Assembly: GCA_943369355.1 (NCBI GenBank)
Contig: CALRMX020000003.1
Span: 310,001-374,000 of the forward strand
Direction of reading: 5' to 3'
Source of the DNA: UBA7662 sp943369355
Lineage (GTDB): Bacteria > Bacteroidota > Bacteroidia > UBA7662
DNA: 64,000 nucleotides
Positions 24,480 to 34,138 of the stretch are shown here, one piece after another. The notes beneath the pieces are model-generated. The model was not told the origin of the DNA. It made no database searches and saw only the letters and a program-made list of their open reading frames with translations. Made by a program: the position numbers and the translations under genes. Positions within the stretch are counted from its first letter, which is position 1; every line of letters begins with the position of its first letter.

Positions 24480-27464
24480 TTAAAAGTTAAGATTTACGTT
24501 GAGGGTATACACTCTTGCTCTTGGGTAAATATTATTATCGCGCCCTTCAATCACTTCGGGGTCTAGACCTGAATATGAAGAGATAACGAAAGCATTTTGA
24601 ACAGCAGCTGAAACCCTTACCTTGAACAAGTTGTTCATCACGCTACCGAAATTGTACCCCACATAAATGTTATCCATACGGATAAAATTGGCTTTTTGTA
24701 CGTAGTAGTCAGAAAGGTATTGTGGGTTTCTAAATTTTGTTTCGTTATAGCTCTCGGTTACGTTGGCCAAGTAGCCTCTGGCTCCTCCTACGTTGAAGAA
24801 GTTACCATATTGCGATTCTACGTTATTGTAAACGTAACGGCCAAACTCGCCGCGTAAAGAGAATCCTGCACTCCATTTGCCGTGACGCACATTACCGTAG
24901 AAAGACGCGAAAGTGGTCGGAATGGCTCCACCTTTACGGATTAAATCGCGGTTATTGATTAAACCGTCTCCATTTTGGTCTTTGTACTTGCCTTCCAATG
25001 GCTTACCACTTTCGTCATACAACTGCTCGTAAACGAAAAAGCTAAAAACCGGAGACCCAATAGAATGGACTTGAATTGTATTTCCAACTCCACCTCCTAT
25101 GCCCCCAACCAAAACACCAACATAATTCGGGTCGTCGCTAAGTAAAAGCTCTGTTATTTCGTTCTTGTTGTATGAGAAGTTTCCACCGAGTTCCAAATTA
25201 GTTTTTTTGTTGTCGATGAGTACAACATTCGCAACTACTTCAACACCGGTATTAAGCATACTGCCCACGTTTGTGGTCAGAAAATTAGAGAAATTCGTTC
25301 CGCCGGGGATGGGCACTTCATTGATAAGGTCTTTGGTAGATTTCCGATACACGTCGATGGTACCGTATAATCGATTATTAAAGAAGCCATAATCAAATCC
25401 AAAGTTCAAACTCGCAGTTTCTTCCCATTTGATATTGATGTCGTAGGCAGCAGGACGAAGCAAATAATAAAACTGATTGCCAAATTGATATTGAGCTGTT
25501 TGTGTGCTTTGGCCATAATTGGCGATATATGGGTAGTCGTTACCAACAATATCCTGCTGACCGGTAACACCCCAACCAAAACGCATCTTCAAATTCGAAA
25601 GCGATTCAAAGCGTTGGAAAAACCGTTCGTCACTCATCCTCCAAGCTAAGGCAACCGATGGGAAATAACCCCAACGATTGTCTGGACTAAAGCGACTCGA
25701 ACCGTCGGCACGCATGGTTGCTGTGAGCAAATACTTACCTCTAAAACTGTAATTCAATCGCGAATAAAAAGACATGAGCGCATTTTCAGAAAAATCCTCA
25801 AAAGGAGCAGCAGGCGTTATTGTGTCCCCACGCTGATTTAAGTCCGGTTGCGCAGGGCTTTGGCGATTGAAATATTGAAAGCTGTAGCCACCTGTCAAAT
25901 CAAATTTGCTATTGATGCTTTTTAGCTCTCTGCCATAATTGAAATAGGCATCGAATACTTGGTTGATACGGGTTTGTTCATATTGGTTATTCACCCCTTG
26001 ACGAAGGAACGCACCAGCAGAATTAGAATCCACCACTATAGTACCCGACCCTTTCATATAATCGGTACCTACGTTCACGAACAAGTGTAATTCTGGCAGA
26101 CCATGCACTTTATAATCGAATAAAGCATTTCCGATAAAGCGATTCACGGAACTATTGTCTTGTCGTTGTTCGAGCAACCCTACTGGGTTGCGTGGAGCCA
26201 AAAGGTTAGGGCGACCATTGGGTTGGCGGTATTCGAAAAATCCGTTATACCGGGTAGAAGTATCTACTTTGATGGGCTTGGTCGGGTCAAAAATAACAGC
26301 AGAGCCTATGGCACCAACATCAGCGAACCTGTTTGTTGTATTGCTGTATTTCGCATTGATATCCACCTTGATATGGTTATTGAGGAAACTAGGTGTGGCT
26401 CTTAATGAAATGCCTTTCCTGTCTAACTGACCTGTTCTAAGTATACCATCTTCTCTGTAATACTCCAAACCTAAACGGTAAGGCAAACTTTTGATACCCC
26501 CTGAAACTGAAAGGTTATTGTCGGTTGTAAAGCCCAATCGAAAAACTTCATCCTGCCAATTGGTATTACCATCGGTGAGCAGGTTCTTTTGAGCAGTAGT
26601 TCCTGAGTCATTTACGAGTTGGCGGAATGCATCGGCACTCAGCACAGGTACAGTTCTCGTGAGTTGTTTTACCCCATTGGTGGTCGAAAACTCCACATTA
26701 ATTTTACTACCTGCCGTTCCTTGTTTAGTGGTGATGATGATTACTCCATTCGCAGCTCTTGAACCATAAATGGCCGCTGCAGAGGCATCTTTTAGGACGG
26801 TGAACGATTCAATATCGTCGGGATTGATCAACGAAAGTGGGTTTGGAGAACCAGCAATTCCTTGACCTTCAACAGGAACCCCGTCGATTACAATGAGTGG
26901 ATCATTGCTCGCTCGGATAGAAGTTCCGCCTCGAACACGAATCGTGCTTCCAGCACCCGGCGCTCCGCTGTTCGAAGTGATCTGAACCCCAGCAACTTTT
27001 CCTACTACCATTTGTTCGGGAGTGGCAAAGTTACCTTGCTGGAACGATTTGGGCTGAATGGCAACTACCGATCCCGTGAGGTCTCTCGATTGTGTAACAC
27101 CATAACCTACTACTACTACTTCGTCCTTCAGCATCATGGCATTGTCTTCCATTTGCTGGTCCACTTTCAAAGTCTGTCCTGCCTTCACGTCGACTTGAAG
27201 TTCGATTTGTTTGAATCCCAAAAAGCTGAATACAAGGGTGTAACTGCCCGGTTTTACTTTAGGAATATTGTAAAATCCACCAGCATCGGTTGAGCTACCG
27301 ATGGTTGTTCCTTTGATAGATACGGCTGCTCCCGGAAGAGCGGCTCCTTTCGCATCGGTTACCTTACCGGTAATGGATCCTGTTTGGGCGAGCGCCAAAA
27401 AGGGCACGACCCAAAATAACAAGGGCAATAAAATACCCCTGATAAATCTGCTGTCTTTTTTCAT
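24480..27464 (-). CDS. susC: SusC/RagA family TonB-linked outer membrane transporter
   Basis: A 994-residue outer membrane transporter. Order: signal peptide (ending ALAQ near residue 27), carboxypeptidase-like regulatory domain (SITGKVTDAKGAALPGA), TonB-box-like region (DEVVVVGYG), plug domain with the SusC signature (IRVRGGTSIRASNDPLIVIDGVP), and a 22-strand barrel ending in YTLNVNLNF. It should import oligosaccharides across the outer membrane using TonB energy. No sus regulator or anti-sigma factor gene is next to it. Confidence 0.95.
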   Translation of the reverse strand: MKKDSRFIRGILLPLLFWVVPFLALAQTGSITGKVTDAKGAALPGAAVSIKGTTIGSSTDAGGFYNIPKVKPGSYTLVFSFLGFKQIELQVDVKAGQTLKVDQQMEDNAMMLKDEVVVVGYGVTQSRDLTGSVVAIQPKSFQQGNFATPEQMVVGKVAGVQITSNSGAPGAGSTIRVRGGTSIRASNDPLIVIDGVPVEGQGIAGSPNPLSLINPDDIESFTVLKDASAAAIYGSRAANGVIIITTKQGTAGSKINVEFSTTNGVKQLTRTVPVLSADAFRQLVNDSGTTAQKNLLTDGNTNWQDEVFRLGFTTDNNLSVSGGIKSLPYRLGLEYYREDGILRTGQLDRKGISLRATPSFLNNHIKVDINAKYSNTTNRFADVGAIGSAVIFDPTKPIKVDTSTRYNGFFEYRQPNGRPNLLAPRNPVGLLEQRQDNSSVNRFIGNALFDYKVHGLPELHLFVNVGTDYMKGSGTIVVDSNSAGAFLRQGVNNQYEQTRINQVFDAYFNYGRELKSINSKFDLTGGYSFQYFNRQSPAQPDLNQRGDTITPAAPFEDFSENALMSFYSRLNYSFRGKYLLTATMRADGSSRFSPDNRWGYFPSVALAWRMSDERFFQRFESLSNLKMRFGWGVTGQQDIVGNDYPYIANYGQSTQTAQYQFGNQFYYLLRPAAYDINIKWEETASLNFGFDYGFFNNRLYGTIDVYRKSTKDLINEVPIPGGTNFSNFLTTNVGSMLNTGVEVVANVVLIDNKKTNLELGGNFSYNKNEITELLLSDDPNYVGVLVGGIGGGVGNTIQVHSIGSPVFSFFVYEQLYDESGKPLEGKYKDQNGDGLINNRDLIRKGGAIPTTFASFYGNVRHGKWSAGFSLRGEFGRYVYNNVESQYGNFFNVGGARGYLANVTESYNETKFRNPQYLSDYYVQKANFIRMDNIYVGYNFGSVMNNLFKVRVSAAVQNAFVISSYSGLDPEVIEGRDNNIYPRARVYTLNVNLNF

Positions 27465-27492
27465 ATTATCGGTTTAACATTTGGATGGTGTT

Positions 27493-27507
27493 GTCCGGCT
27501 TACGGAC
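27493..27507. repeat. Inverted repeat in the susC leader
   Basis: GTCCG and CGGAC separated by GCTTA, within the predicted untranslated leader of susC. It could form a small hairpin or bind a regulator; there is no T run on the susC strand. Confidence 0.3.
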
Positions 27508-27531
27508 TTATTCTCAGATTTCAAATGTAAA

Positions 27532-27564
27532 AACCTTATTCAAATTAGCCGCAGATAAACACAA
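27532..27564 (-). promoter_or_regulatory. susC promoter
   Basis: On the minus strand TTG (27564-27562), a 22-base spacer and TACATTTG (27539-27532) match the Bacteroidota promoter TTG/TAnnTTTG. The box ends 67 bases before the susC ATG. Confidence 0.5.
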
Positions 27565-27637
27565 CTTTATTAGAAAATTACCTCTTTATCTAAAACTATT
27601 GCTCAAAATGATGGATTTAATCTGTTTTTTTAGTTTA

Positions 27638-27665
27638 TTGCAGATTATATAATCGGCTATTTTTC
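27638..27665 (+). promoter_or_regulatory. Promoter of the T9SS amylase gene
   Basis: TTG (27638-27640), a 17-base spacer and TATTTTTC (27658-27665), seven of eight matches counting the free positions. The ATG follows 14 bases later. It is divergent from the susC promoter. Confidence 0.4.
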
Positions 27666-27679
27666 GAATATAACAAATT

Positions 27680-30499
27680 ATGAAAACACAAAGGTTTCTC
27701 TCCCCTTTGCGGCTCTGGCTGCTTGCTTTTGGCGTATTACTCCATTTTACCTCAACTGCCCAGGTGGTGACTAGCAATCCACTGTTCCCTACCGACCAAG
27801 ACTCCGTAGTAATACTGTTCAATGCCAGAGAAGGCAACGGCGCTCTTGCAGGTGTTACTCCACCCATTTATGCGCATACAGGAGTTATTACGCAAGCAAG
27901 CACTTCACCCAGCGACTGGCGCAACGTACAGGGCACCTGGGGGGTAGCTTTCCCTAAAACCTTGATGACGCCTCTTGGGAACGATTTGTATGAAATACGT
28001 ATGCGTATTCGCAACTTTTACGGCGTTCCAGCGGCTGATACTATTGAACAGCTGGCTTTTGTGTTTCGCAATACCAACGGCTCAATCGTAGGTAGAGCAG
28101 CCAACGGGGGAGATATTTATTTGCCCATTTATCTACCCAATCAGCTGAATGCGAGGATTTTCCGACCAGATGCCGACATACGAATACTTAAAGCAGGCGA
28201 CAGCATTTCTTTTTTTGGAGCTGCTTCACAGAGCTGTTCATTGAGCGTGCGCGTGAACGGCAACCTTGCTGCACAAACGATTAACGACAGCCTATTAACC
28301 ACCTTGAACTTCCCAACCAATGGTGTGTACAGTGTGGTATTTACTGCAAATAATGGCAGCGCTCAAGTATTGGATTCCTTTCGGGTGGTTGTAACCAACC
28401 CTGCGGCATTTGTCGCCAAACCGGCTGGCACTCCCGATGGTATCAGCTATCCCAACGATTCTACCGTTCGTCTGTCGATTTATGCCCCCTTCAAGGAGCA
28501 ATTTTTCGTAATAGGCGACTTCAATGATTGGCTACCTCACCCCAACTACCTGATGAATCGAACACCAGATAGTCTGGGATTTTGGATACAAATCAATGGC
28601 CTAACCCCTGGGCGTGAATATGCTTTCCAGTATCTCGTAGATGGGAATTTACGCATTGCAGAACCTTTAGCCGAAAAAGTTCTCGACCCCTGGAACGATG
28701 GCTTTATCACATCTACGACCTACCCAAACTTAATGCCCTACCCAAGCGGGAAAACTTCGGGAATAGTGAGTGTGCTGCAAACTGCAAAACCTGCCTATCA
28801 ATGGGCTACGAACAATTTTCAACGACCCGATTACCGCAAGCTGGTAACTTATGAATTATTGGTACGCGACTTCGTTAGTGACCGACGCTACAAAACCATC
28901 GTCGATTCGATGGGCTATTTCCGCCGTTTAGGCATCAATTGTATTGAGATTATGCCCATCATGGAGTTTGAAGGCAACGACAGCTGGGGCTACAATCCAA
29001 GTTTTTATTTGGCACCCGACAAAGCGTACGGTACCGACTACAATTTGAAGGAATTTATCGATAGTTGCCACGCCAACGGCATAGCTGTAGTATTAGATAT
29101 GGTACTCAACCATGCCTTTGGTCAGTCGCCACTCGTTCAGTTGTGGTGGGATGGCGCTAACAATCGTCCAGCGGCCAATAGCCCTTACTTCAACCCAATA
29201 GCCAAGCACGATTTTAATGTAGGCTACGATTTTAACCATGATTCACCTGCCACGCGTCTGTTATTTAAGCGTGTTGTTCGTCACTGGCTACAGGAATATC
29301 GTTTCGACGGGTTCCGTTTCGATCTATCGAAAGGCTTCACCCAGAAAAACACTTTGGGGAATACGAATGCCTGGGGTCAATACGACTCGAGCCGCGTAGC
29401 TCTTTGGAAGATGTACCACGATACGTTACAGGCCATTTCGCCAGGATCCTACACCATTTTGGAGCATTTCGCCGATAATACTGAGGAGCGCGAACTCGCC
29501 AATTACGGGCTTATGTTCTGGGGTAATATCAATCACGACTTTAGCAATGCCTCTATGGGTTTGCCCAATAGTTCCAATTTTAGCTGGGCGAGCCATAAAA
29601 ATCGCACGTGGAATTCTCCCAGATTGATGGCGTATGCCGAAAGCCACGATGAAGAACGCATGATGTACCGCAACCTTACCTCGGGCAATCAAAATGCCGC
29701 TTACAGCACGCGACGCATCGAAACGGCTTTAGAACGTATGGAACAAACTGCTGTTTTCCTTTTGTCGATTCCAGGACCCAAGATGATTTGGCAGTTTGGC
29801 GAGTTGGGCTACGATTTTAGTATCAATCGCTGTCCGAATGGCACGATTAACAGCGGCTGCCGTACCGATGCCAAGCCTGTACGCTGGGATTATTTCGTAA
29901 ACCCCGAACGCAAGATGTTATTCAACATCTACGCCGCGATGATTAAGCTTAAAACTAGTGAGCCAGCCTTCAGTACCGATACCTTTTTTGTGAATGCTTT
30001 AGGAGCAGTGAAGTGGATTCGTTTGAATCATTCCGACATGAATGTAACCGTGTTAGGTAATTTCGATATTGTTCCAACCAACAGTGTAGTAACATTTAGC
30101 AGCTTAGGGAAATGGTACGAATATTTTACTGGCGACAGCATTGAAGTAATCAGCAACACCTTCAATATGGCGCTGCAACCAGGCGAGTACCGACTATATA
30201 CTAGTCGTCGATTGGCTGCCCCCGACTTATCAGTGAGCGTACCTCCTGTGGATCAAGCTGAGCGTGGAAATTTGAAAGTTTTCCCTAACCCAGCCGATGA
30301 GCTGCTATTTATCGATACGCAAGCCGACAAAATACGGATATACGACCAACAAGGCAGAATGGTACGGCAACTAGATAGCGATAGAAGTAGCGTGAGTCAA
30401 AGCTGGGATCTCAAAAACCAACAAGGTGCCAGAGTTGCCTCAGGATTGTATTTGCTAAGGACCAGCAGTGGTCAGTTTGCTAAAATCATTGTAAAATAA
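27680..30499 (+). CDS. T9SS-secreted multidomain alpha-amylase (GH13)
   Basis: A 939-residue extracellular amylase. Order: signal peptide (1 to about 27, ending STAQ), an N-terminal module of about 130 residues shared with the 19274 protein, a beta-sandwich, a CBM48-like domain (FFVIGDFNDW, residues about 270-350), a GH13 barrel (about 380-780) and a T9SS sorting domain (VFPNPADE to AKIIVK). GH13 regions are present: DMVLNHAFG, DGFRFDLSKG, TILEHF and AESHDEERM, so the three catalytic acids are kept. It should cut starch outside the cell for SusCD uptake, and it is divergent from susC. Confidence 0.92.
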   Translation: MKTQRFLSPLRLWLLAFGVLLHFTSTAQVVTSNPLFPTDQDSVVILFNAREGNGALAGVTPPIYAHTGVITQASTSPSDWRNVQGTWGVAFPKTLMTPLGNDLYEIRMRIRNFYGVPAADTIEQLAFVFRNTNGSIVGRAANGGDIYLPIYLPNQLNARIFRPDADIRILKAGDSISFFGAASQSCSLSVRVNGNLAAQTINDSLLTTLNFPTNGVYSVVFTANNGSAQVLDSFRVVVTNPAAFVAKPAGTPDGISYPNDSTVRLSIYAPFKEQFFVIGDFNDWLPHPNYLMNRTPDSLGFWIQINGLTPGREYAFQYLVDGNLRIAEPLAEKVLDPWNDGFITSTTYPNLMPYPSGKTSGIVSVLQTAKPAYQWATNNFQRPDYRKLVTYELLVRDFVSDRRYKTIVDSMGYFRRLGINCIEIMPIMEFEGNDSWGYNPSFYLAPDKAYGTDYNLKEFIDSCHANGIAVVLDMVLNHAFGQSPLVQLWWDGANNRPAANSPYFNPIAKHDFNVGYDFNHDSPATRLLFKRVVRHWLQEYRFDGFRFDLSKGFTQKNTLGNTNAWGQYDSSRVALWKMYHDTLQAISPGSYTILEHFADNTEERELANYGLMFWGNINHDFSNASMGLPNSSNFSWASHKNRTWNSPRLMAYAESHDEERMMYRNLTSGNQNAAYSTRRIETALERMEQTAVFLLSIPGPKMIWQFGELGYDFSINRCPNGTINSGCRTDAKPVRWDYFVNPERKMLFNIYAAMIKLKTSEPAFSTDTFFVNALGAVKWIRLNHSDMNVTVLGNFDIVPTNSVVTFSSLGKWYEYFTGDSIEVISNTFNMALQPGEYRLYTSRRLAAPDLSVSVPPVDQAERGNLKVFPNPADELLFIDTQADKIRIYDQQGRMVRQLDSDRSSVSQSWDLKNQQGARVASGLYLLRTSSGQFAKIIVK

Positions 30500-30547
30500 T
30501 GCTGGGGAGCACCTAAAATTTCGGAATTTTGACCTAAACACAAGCGT

Positions 30548-31138
30548 ATGTTTGAAGGTCAAGATCCACAGCTGGTAAGCTGGGTGCTCATTCCCATAGT
30601 CATCTTTTTTTCGAGGGTTGCCGATGTAACCATAGGCACTTTAAGAATCGTCTTTGTATCGAAAGGCTGGAAGCGGGTTGCCCCGCTTCTTGGCTTTTTT
30701 GAGGTACTGATTTGGATCGTGGCCATGAGTCAAATTTTGAAATATGCCAACAACTGGCCTAGCTATCTGGCTTGGGCAGGAGGTTTTGCTGTTGGCAATT
30801 ACATTGGTTTATGGATTGAAGAGCAGCTGGCCATAGGCAATCTTCTCATGCGCGTGATAACGCCTAAACCTGCCCTCGAATTGGTTCAATTACTCCGAGA
30901 AGCAGGATTTGGTGTAACGCGGGTCGATGCCCAAGGTGCACAAGGCGACGTTAACCTTATTTTTACACTTGTACAAAGACGCGACCTGCCGGAGGCTATT
31001 CGTATCGTCCAGAACTTTCATCCTCAGGCATTTTACACAGTAGAAGACGTGCGCTACACAAGCGACAAGGTATTTTCTCCACGACCCAATTCTAAAAGAA
31101 CAGTGTTCGGCTTAGGCGGGGTACGCGTTGGGAAATAA
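30548..31138 (+). CDS. DUF2179/DUF5698 membrane protein (UPF0316)
   Basis: A 196-residue protein with three membrane segments in the first 90 residues (LVSWVLIPIVIFFSRVADV is the first) containing the family motif RVADVTIGTLR, followed by a cytosolic DUF2179 domain of two beta-alpha-beta units (GFGVTRVDAQGAQGDVNLIF and YTVEDVRY). It matches the UPF0316 family (YebE type) in length and layout. The function of the family is unknown; its soluble half may sense a ligand. It stands alone between the amylase gene and tRNA-Phe. Confidence 0.88.
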   Translation: MFEGQDPQLVSWVLIPIVIFFSRVADVTIGTLRIVFVSKGWKRVAPLLGFFEVLIWIVAMSQILKYANNWPSYLAWAGGFAVGNYIGLWIEEQLAIGNLLMRVITPKPALELVQLLREAGFGVTRVDAQGAQGDVNLIFTLVQRRDLPEAIRIVQNFHPQAFYTVEDVRYTSDKVFSPRPNSKRTVFGLGGVRVGK

Positions 31139-31161
31139 AAAACCCCGCACTGGGCGGGGTT
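31137..31161 (-). terminator. Terminator downstream of tRNA-Phe
   Basis: Stem AACCCCGC (31141-31148) and GCGGGGTT (31154-31161). On the minus strand it is followed by six T, and it sits two bases after the tRNA, so it serves tRNA-Phe. It may also stop the convergent DUF2179 gene. Confidence 0.85.
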
Positions 31162-31163
31162 AG

Positions 31164-31236
31164 TGGTGATAGCCGGATTCGAACCAGCGACACACGGATT
31201 TTCAGTCCGATGCTCTACCAGCTGAGCTATATCACC
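31164..31236 (-). tRNA. tRNA-Phe (anticodon GAA)
   Basis: A 73-base tRNA on the minus strand. The acceptor GGTGATA pairs with TATCACC, with discriminator A; the D arm has GCTCAGCTGGTAGAGC; the anticodon loop CTGAAAA gives GAA; the T arm has GGTTCGAATCC. CCA is not encoded. The gene pheT for its synthetase lies 17 kb away at 48369. Confidence 0.95.
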
Positions 31237-31423
31237 GTTGGAATGGAGTGCGAAGATAAGTCCCTCGGTTTGATTTTTCCAATAGAGACAGGATTTTTTA
31301 TTCTGCTTTTTTCTATGCGCGCATATAATGATTCTAAATAAGCATTCCTTTCGATTTCAAGCCCTCGAAACTTGAACTAATGCTGCTTGTTAGCTTATTT
31401 TGGATAATTCTAAACAACGCAGC

Positions 31424-32743
31424 ATGCTGAGTTCAATTGTATTTGTCATCATTTCTGCTGTCGCAATTGGCTTTTTTGCCCGAACTGTGGGTAAAATCCG
31501 TAGGAATATCCTTCTCGGACAGCCACTTGACCGCACCGACAATCCATCCCAACGCTGGGCCATGATGGGCCGGGTAGCGCTTGGGCAATCCAAAATGGTT
31601 ACCCGTCCTGTAGCGGGTTTCTTCCACATTCTTATTTATGTAGGCTTTGTGCTTATCAACCTCGAAGTGCTCGAAATTGTGCTCGACGGTGTTTTGGGCA
31701 CACATCGGTTATTCAAGCCTATTTTGGGAAATTTTTACTACTTCTTAATCAGCTTCTTCGAAGTACTAGGAGTTTTGGTGATGCTCGCTTGCGTTGTTTT
31801 TTTGTGGCGTAGAAACGTAAATCCCGTTGCTCGCTTCAAAGGTCCTGAGCTCACGGGATGGCCACGACTCGATGCGAATCTTATTCTCATCATTGAGTTG
31901 GTGCTGATGTCGGCTCTCTTGCTCATGAACACAGCCGAGGCCAATATGCCCGAACAAGGTGGATACTTGGTGAGCAATGCGCTGGCCTTTATGTTCGCTG
32001 GTTTATCGGCAGAAAGTTTGCACCTCATCGAAAGAAGCTGCTGGTGGCTACACATCGTGGGAATCTTTGCCTTTTTGAATTACCTGCCCTATTCCAAGCA
32101 CTTTCATATCCTCATGGCATTTCCCAATACATGGTATGCGCAACTCGAACCAGCAGGTCAGCTTTCCAATATGGAAAGCGTAAAGAAGGAAGTTGAATTG
32201 ATGCTCGACCCGAATGCCAACCCCTATGCCGCTGCCGATCCCAATGCTGCGCCAGTACGGTTTGGTGCCAAAGATGTGCAAGATCTCCCTTGGAAAAGTT
32301 TGATGGATGCATACAGCTGTACCGAATGTGGCCGCTGTACCAGCGTTTGCCCAGCCAATCAAACAGGTAAGTTATTATCGCCACGAAAAGTAATGATGGA
32401 TACCCGCGACCGCTTAGAAGAAGTGGGTAAAAACATCGATAAAAATGGGTCCTTCGTAGATGATGGCAAATCGCTGTTAGGCGATTACATCACTTCGGAA
32501 GAGGTGCTCGCTTGTACTACCTGTAACGCTTGCGTAGAAGCTTGCCCCGTACTCATCAACCCGGTTACCATACTCACCGAACTGCGTCGTTACCAAGCCA
32601 TGGAAGCCTCAGAGCTACCATCCGAATGGGCATTGATGTTTGGTAATATCGAAAACAACGGCGCCCCATGGCAATTCCCAGCTGCCGACCGTCTGAGTTG
32701 GGCAGAAAACATTGAAGTAAAATCCTCAAACCAACAAGCATGA
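31424..32743 (+). CDS. Membrane-anchored 4Fe-4S oxidoreductase (HdrE/D-like)
   Basis: A 439-residue protein with five or so membrane helices in the first 240 residues, including histidines in FFHILIYVGF and SKHFHILMAFP that could bind haem as in NarI/HdrE cytochromes. The soluble C-terminal half has two ferredoxin-type clusters, CTECGRCTSVCP and CTTCNACVEACP. ATG 31424 is preferred to in-frame TTG 31400. It overlaps the next Fe-S gene by four bases (ATGA). It should pass electrons between quinone and a soluble partner; donor and acceptor are unknown. Confidence 0.88.
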   Translation: MLSSIVFVIISAVAIGFFARTVGKIRRNILLGQPLDRTDNPSQRWAMMGRVALGQSKMVTRPVAGFFHILIYVGFVLINLEVLEIVLDGVLGTHRLFKPILGNFYYFLISFFEVLGVLVMLACVVFLWRRNVNPVARFKGPELTGWPRLDANLILIIELVLMSALLLMNTAEANMPEQGGYLVSNALAFMFAGLSAESLHLIERSCWWLHIVGIFAFLNYLPYSKHFHILMAFPNTWYAQLEPAGQLSNMESVKKEVELMLDPNANPYAAADPNAAPVRFGAKDVQDLPWKSLMDAYSCTECGRCTSVCPANQTGKLLSPRKVMMDTRDRLEEVGKNIDKNGSFVDDGKSLLGDYITSEEVLACTTCNACVEACPVLINPVTILTELRRYQAMEASELPSEWALMFGNIENNGAPWQFPAADRLSWAENIEVKSSNQQA

Positions 32744-33546
32744 GCAATAGTCGAGTATTACATGTACCTACCATGGCCGAAATGATGGCCAAAGGCGAAT
32801 CGCCAGAATTGCTCTTTTGGGTTGGTTGTGCCGGGAGTTTCGACGACCGTGCCAAAAAAATTACACGCGCTGTTGCCACCATCTTAGATGCTGTTGGCAT
32901 CCGTTTCGCCGTGCTTGGCACCGAAGAGAGTTGTACAGGCGACCCAGCCAAACGGGCTGGTAACGAGTTTCTGTTTCAGATGCAAGCCATGCAAAACATT
33001 CAGGTGATGAATATGTATGGAGTGAAAAAAATCGTGACCGCATGCCCGCACTGTTTCAATACCCTCAAAAACGAATACCCCGGTCTGGGAGGGAATTATG
33101 AAGTGGTACATCACGCCACCTTGCTTCAGCAACTGATTAATGAAGGCAGGCTTCGCGTGCAAGGAGGTGGTAGCTTCAAAGGCAAACGCATCGTTTTTCA
33201 CGACAGCTGCTACTTGGGTAGGGCTAACGGCATTTATGAAGCTCCTCGCGAAGTGCTCGAACAGCTCGATGCCGAGCTGGTGGAAATGAAACGAAGTAAA
33301 GCCAATGGTCTTTGTTGTGGTGCTGGAGGCGCTCAGATGTTTAAAGAAGCCGAAAAAGGCAATAAAGAAGTAAACATCGAACGTATTGAAGATGCCATCG
33401 AACAAAAACCTTCGATTGTGGCCGCTGCTTGTCCGTTTTGTATGACCATGCTGAGTGACGGCATCAAACAAAAAGAGCGTGAAAGCGAGATTAAAGTGTA
33501 CGACCTAGCCGAACTTATTGTTCAAGCCAACGGTTTAATGGACTAA
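32740..33546 (+). CDS. CCG-domain Fe-S protein (heterodisulfide reductase B-like)
   Basis: A 268-residue soluble protein with two cysteine-rich CCG-type repeats: WVGCAGSFDDR with later ACPHCFNTL, and HDSCYLGR with GLCCGAGGAQMF and ACPFCMTML. Such domains bind an unusual 4Fe-4S or zinc site in HdrB, GlpC, LutA and GlcF. Its translation is coupled to the membrane partner by an ATGA overlap. Together they resemble a split GlcF/HdrD-type unit. The disulfide or hydroxyacid substrate cannot be named. Confidence 0.88.
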   Translation: MSNSRVLHVPTMAEMMAKGESPELLFWVGCAGSFDDRAKKITRAVATILDAVGIRFAVLGTEESCTGDPAKRAGNEFLFQMQAMQNIQVMNMYGVKKIVTACPHCFNTLKNEYPGLGGNYEVVHHATLLQQLINEGRLRVQGGGSFKGKRIVFHDSCYLGRANGIYEAPREVLEQLDAELVEMKRSKANGLCCGAGGAQMFKEAEKGNKEVNIERIEDAIEQKPSIVAAACPFCMTMLSDGIKQKERESEIKVYDLAELIVQANGLMD

Positions 33547-33640
33547 GGAATCAGAACTTTCGCAAAACTTTACAAAAAAGTGAAGCGACTGCTGCTCAAA
33601 GTTCCTTACGTTTTTCGATTATTGTTCAAGCATTTCGCCC

Positions 33641-34138
33641 ATGTACGTTCCCTTCGCCGACTTATCTGATGATGCCCGAGTTTGGGTATACGCCGCAAAT
33701 CGTCCTTTTAGCCCTTCTGAATTGCACCCACTGCACGAAGGTTTAAAGTCGTTTGTAGAAAACTGGACTGCCCACAACCACGACCTCAAAGCCTCCTTCA
33801 CCATACTGGATGGACAATTTTTGGTGTTGGCTGTCGACGAAAATACCCAAAATGCTACCGGCTGTTCAATCGATAAATCAGTGCATTTTCTTCAAATCAT
33901 TGAAAAGGAATTTGGGATTGAACTGTTCAACCGCATGCTCGTATTTTATTTCGCAGGTGAACAACTAATAACCAGCTCACGACAAGATTTTGGTGCAGCG
34001 CTACAGCAAGGCCATGTAAGCCCAAGCACAACGGTGATCAATACGTTGGTCTTCACCAAAAAAGAACTGAACGATAAATTTCGGTTACCATTTCGGGACT
34101 CTTGGCATGCCAAAATTTTTGGTGCAGCACTAGCCTAG
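33641..34138 (+). CDS. Conserved hypothetical protein after the Fe-S module
   Basis: A 165-residue cytosolic protein with no signal peptide, membrane segment or nucleotide-binding loop. It begins MYVPFADLSDDARVWVYAANRPF and holds a single cysteine (GCSID). Bacteroidota homologues follow this Fe-S gene pair and are sometimes labelled ABC transporter ATPase, but no Walker motif exists here, so that label is not used. The 94-base gap before it leaves open whether it is co-transcribed. It overlaps the convergent next gene by four bases. Confidence 0.75.
   Translation: MYVPFADLSDDARVWVYAANRPFSPSELHPLHEGLKSFVENWTAHNHDLKASFTILDGQFLVLAVDENTQNATGCSIDKSVHFLQIIEKEFGIELFNRMLVFYFAGEQLITSSRQDFGAALQQGHVSPSTTVINTLVFTKKELNDKFRLPFRDSWHAKIFGAALA

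Noticed and set aside
32884..33471. Long open frame on the minus strand across the CCG-domain gene
   Set aside because: It is antisense to a clear Fe-S gene, has no family motif, and reflects the biased codons of the sense gene.
33641..34138. ABC transporter ATPase label for this protein
   Set aside because: No Walker A, Walker B or signature motif is present, and the length is too short for an ATPase domain.
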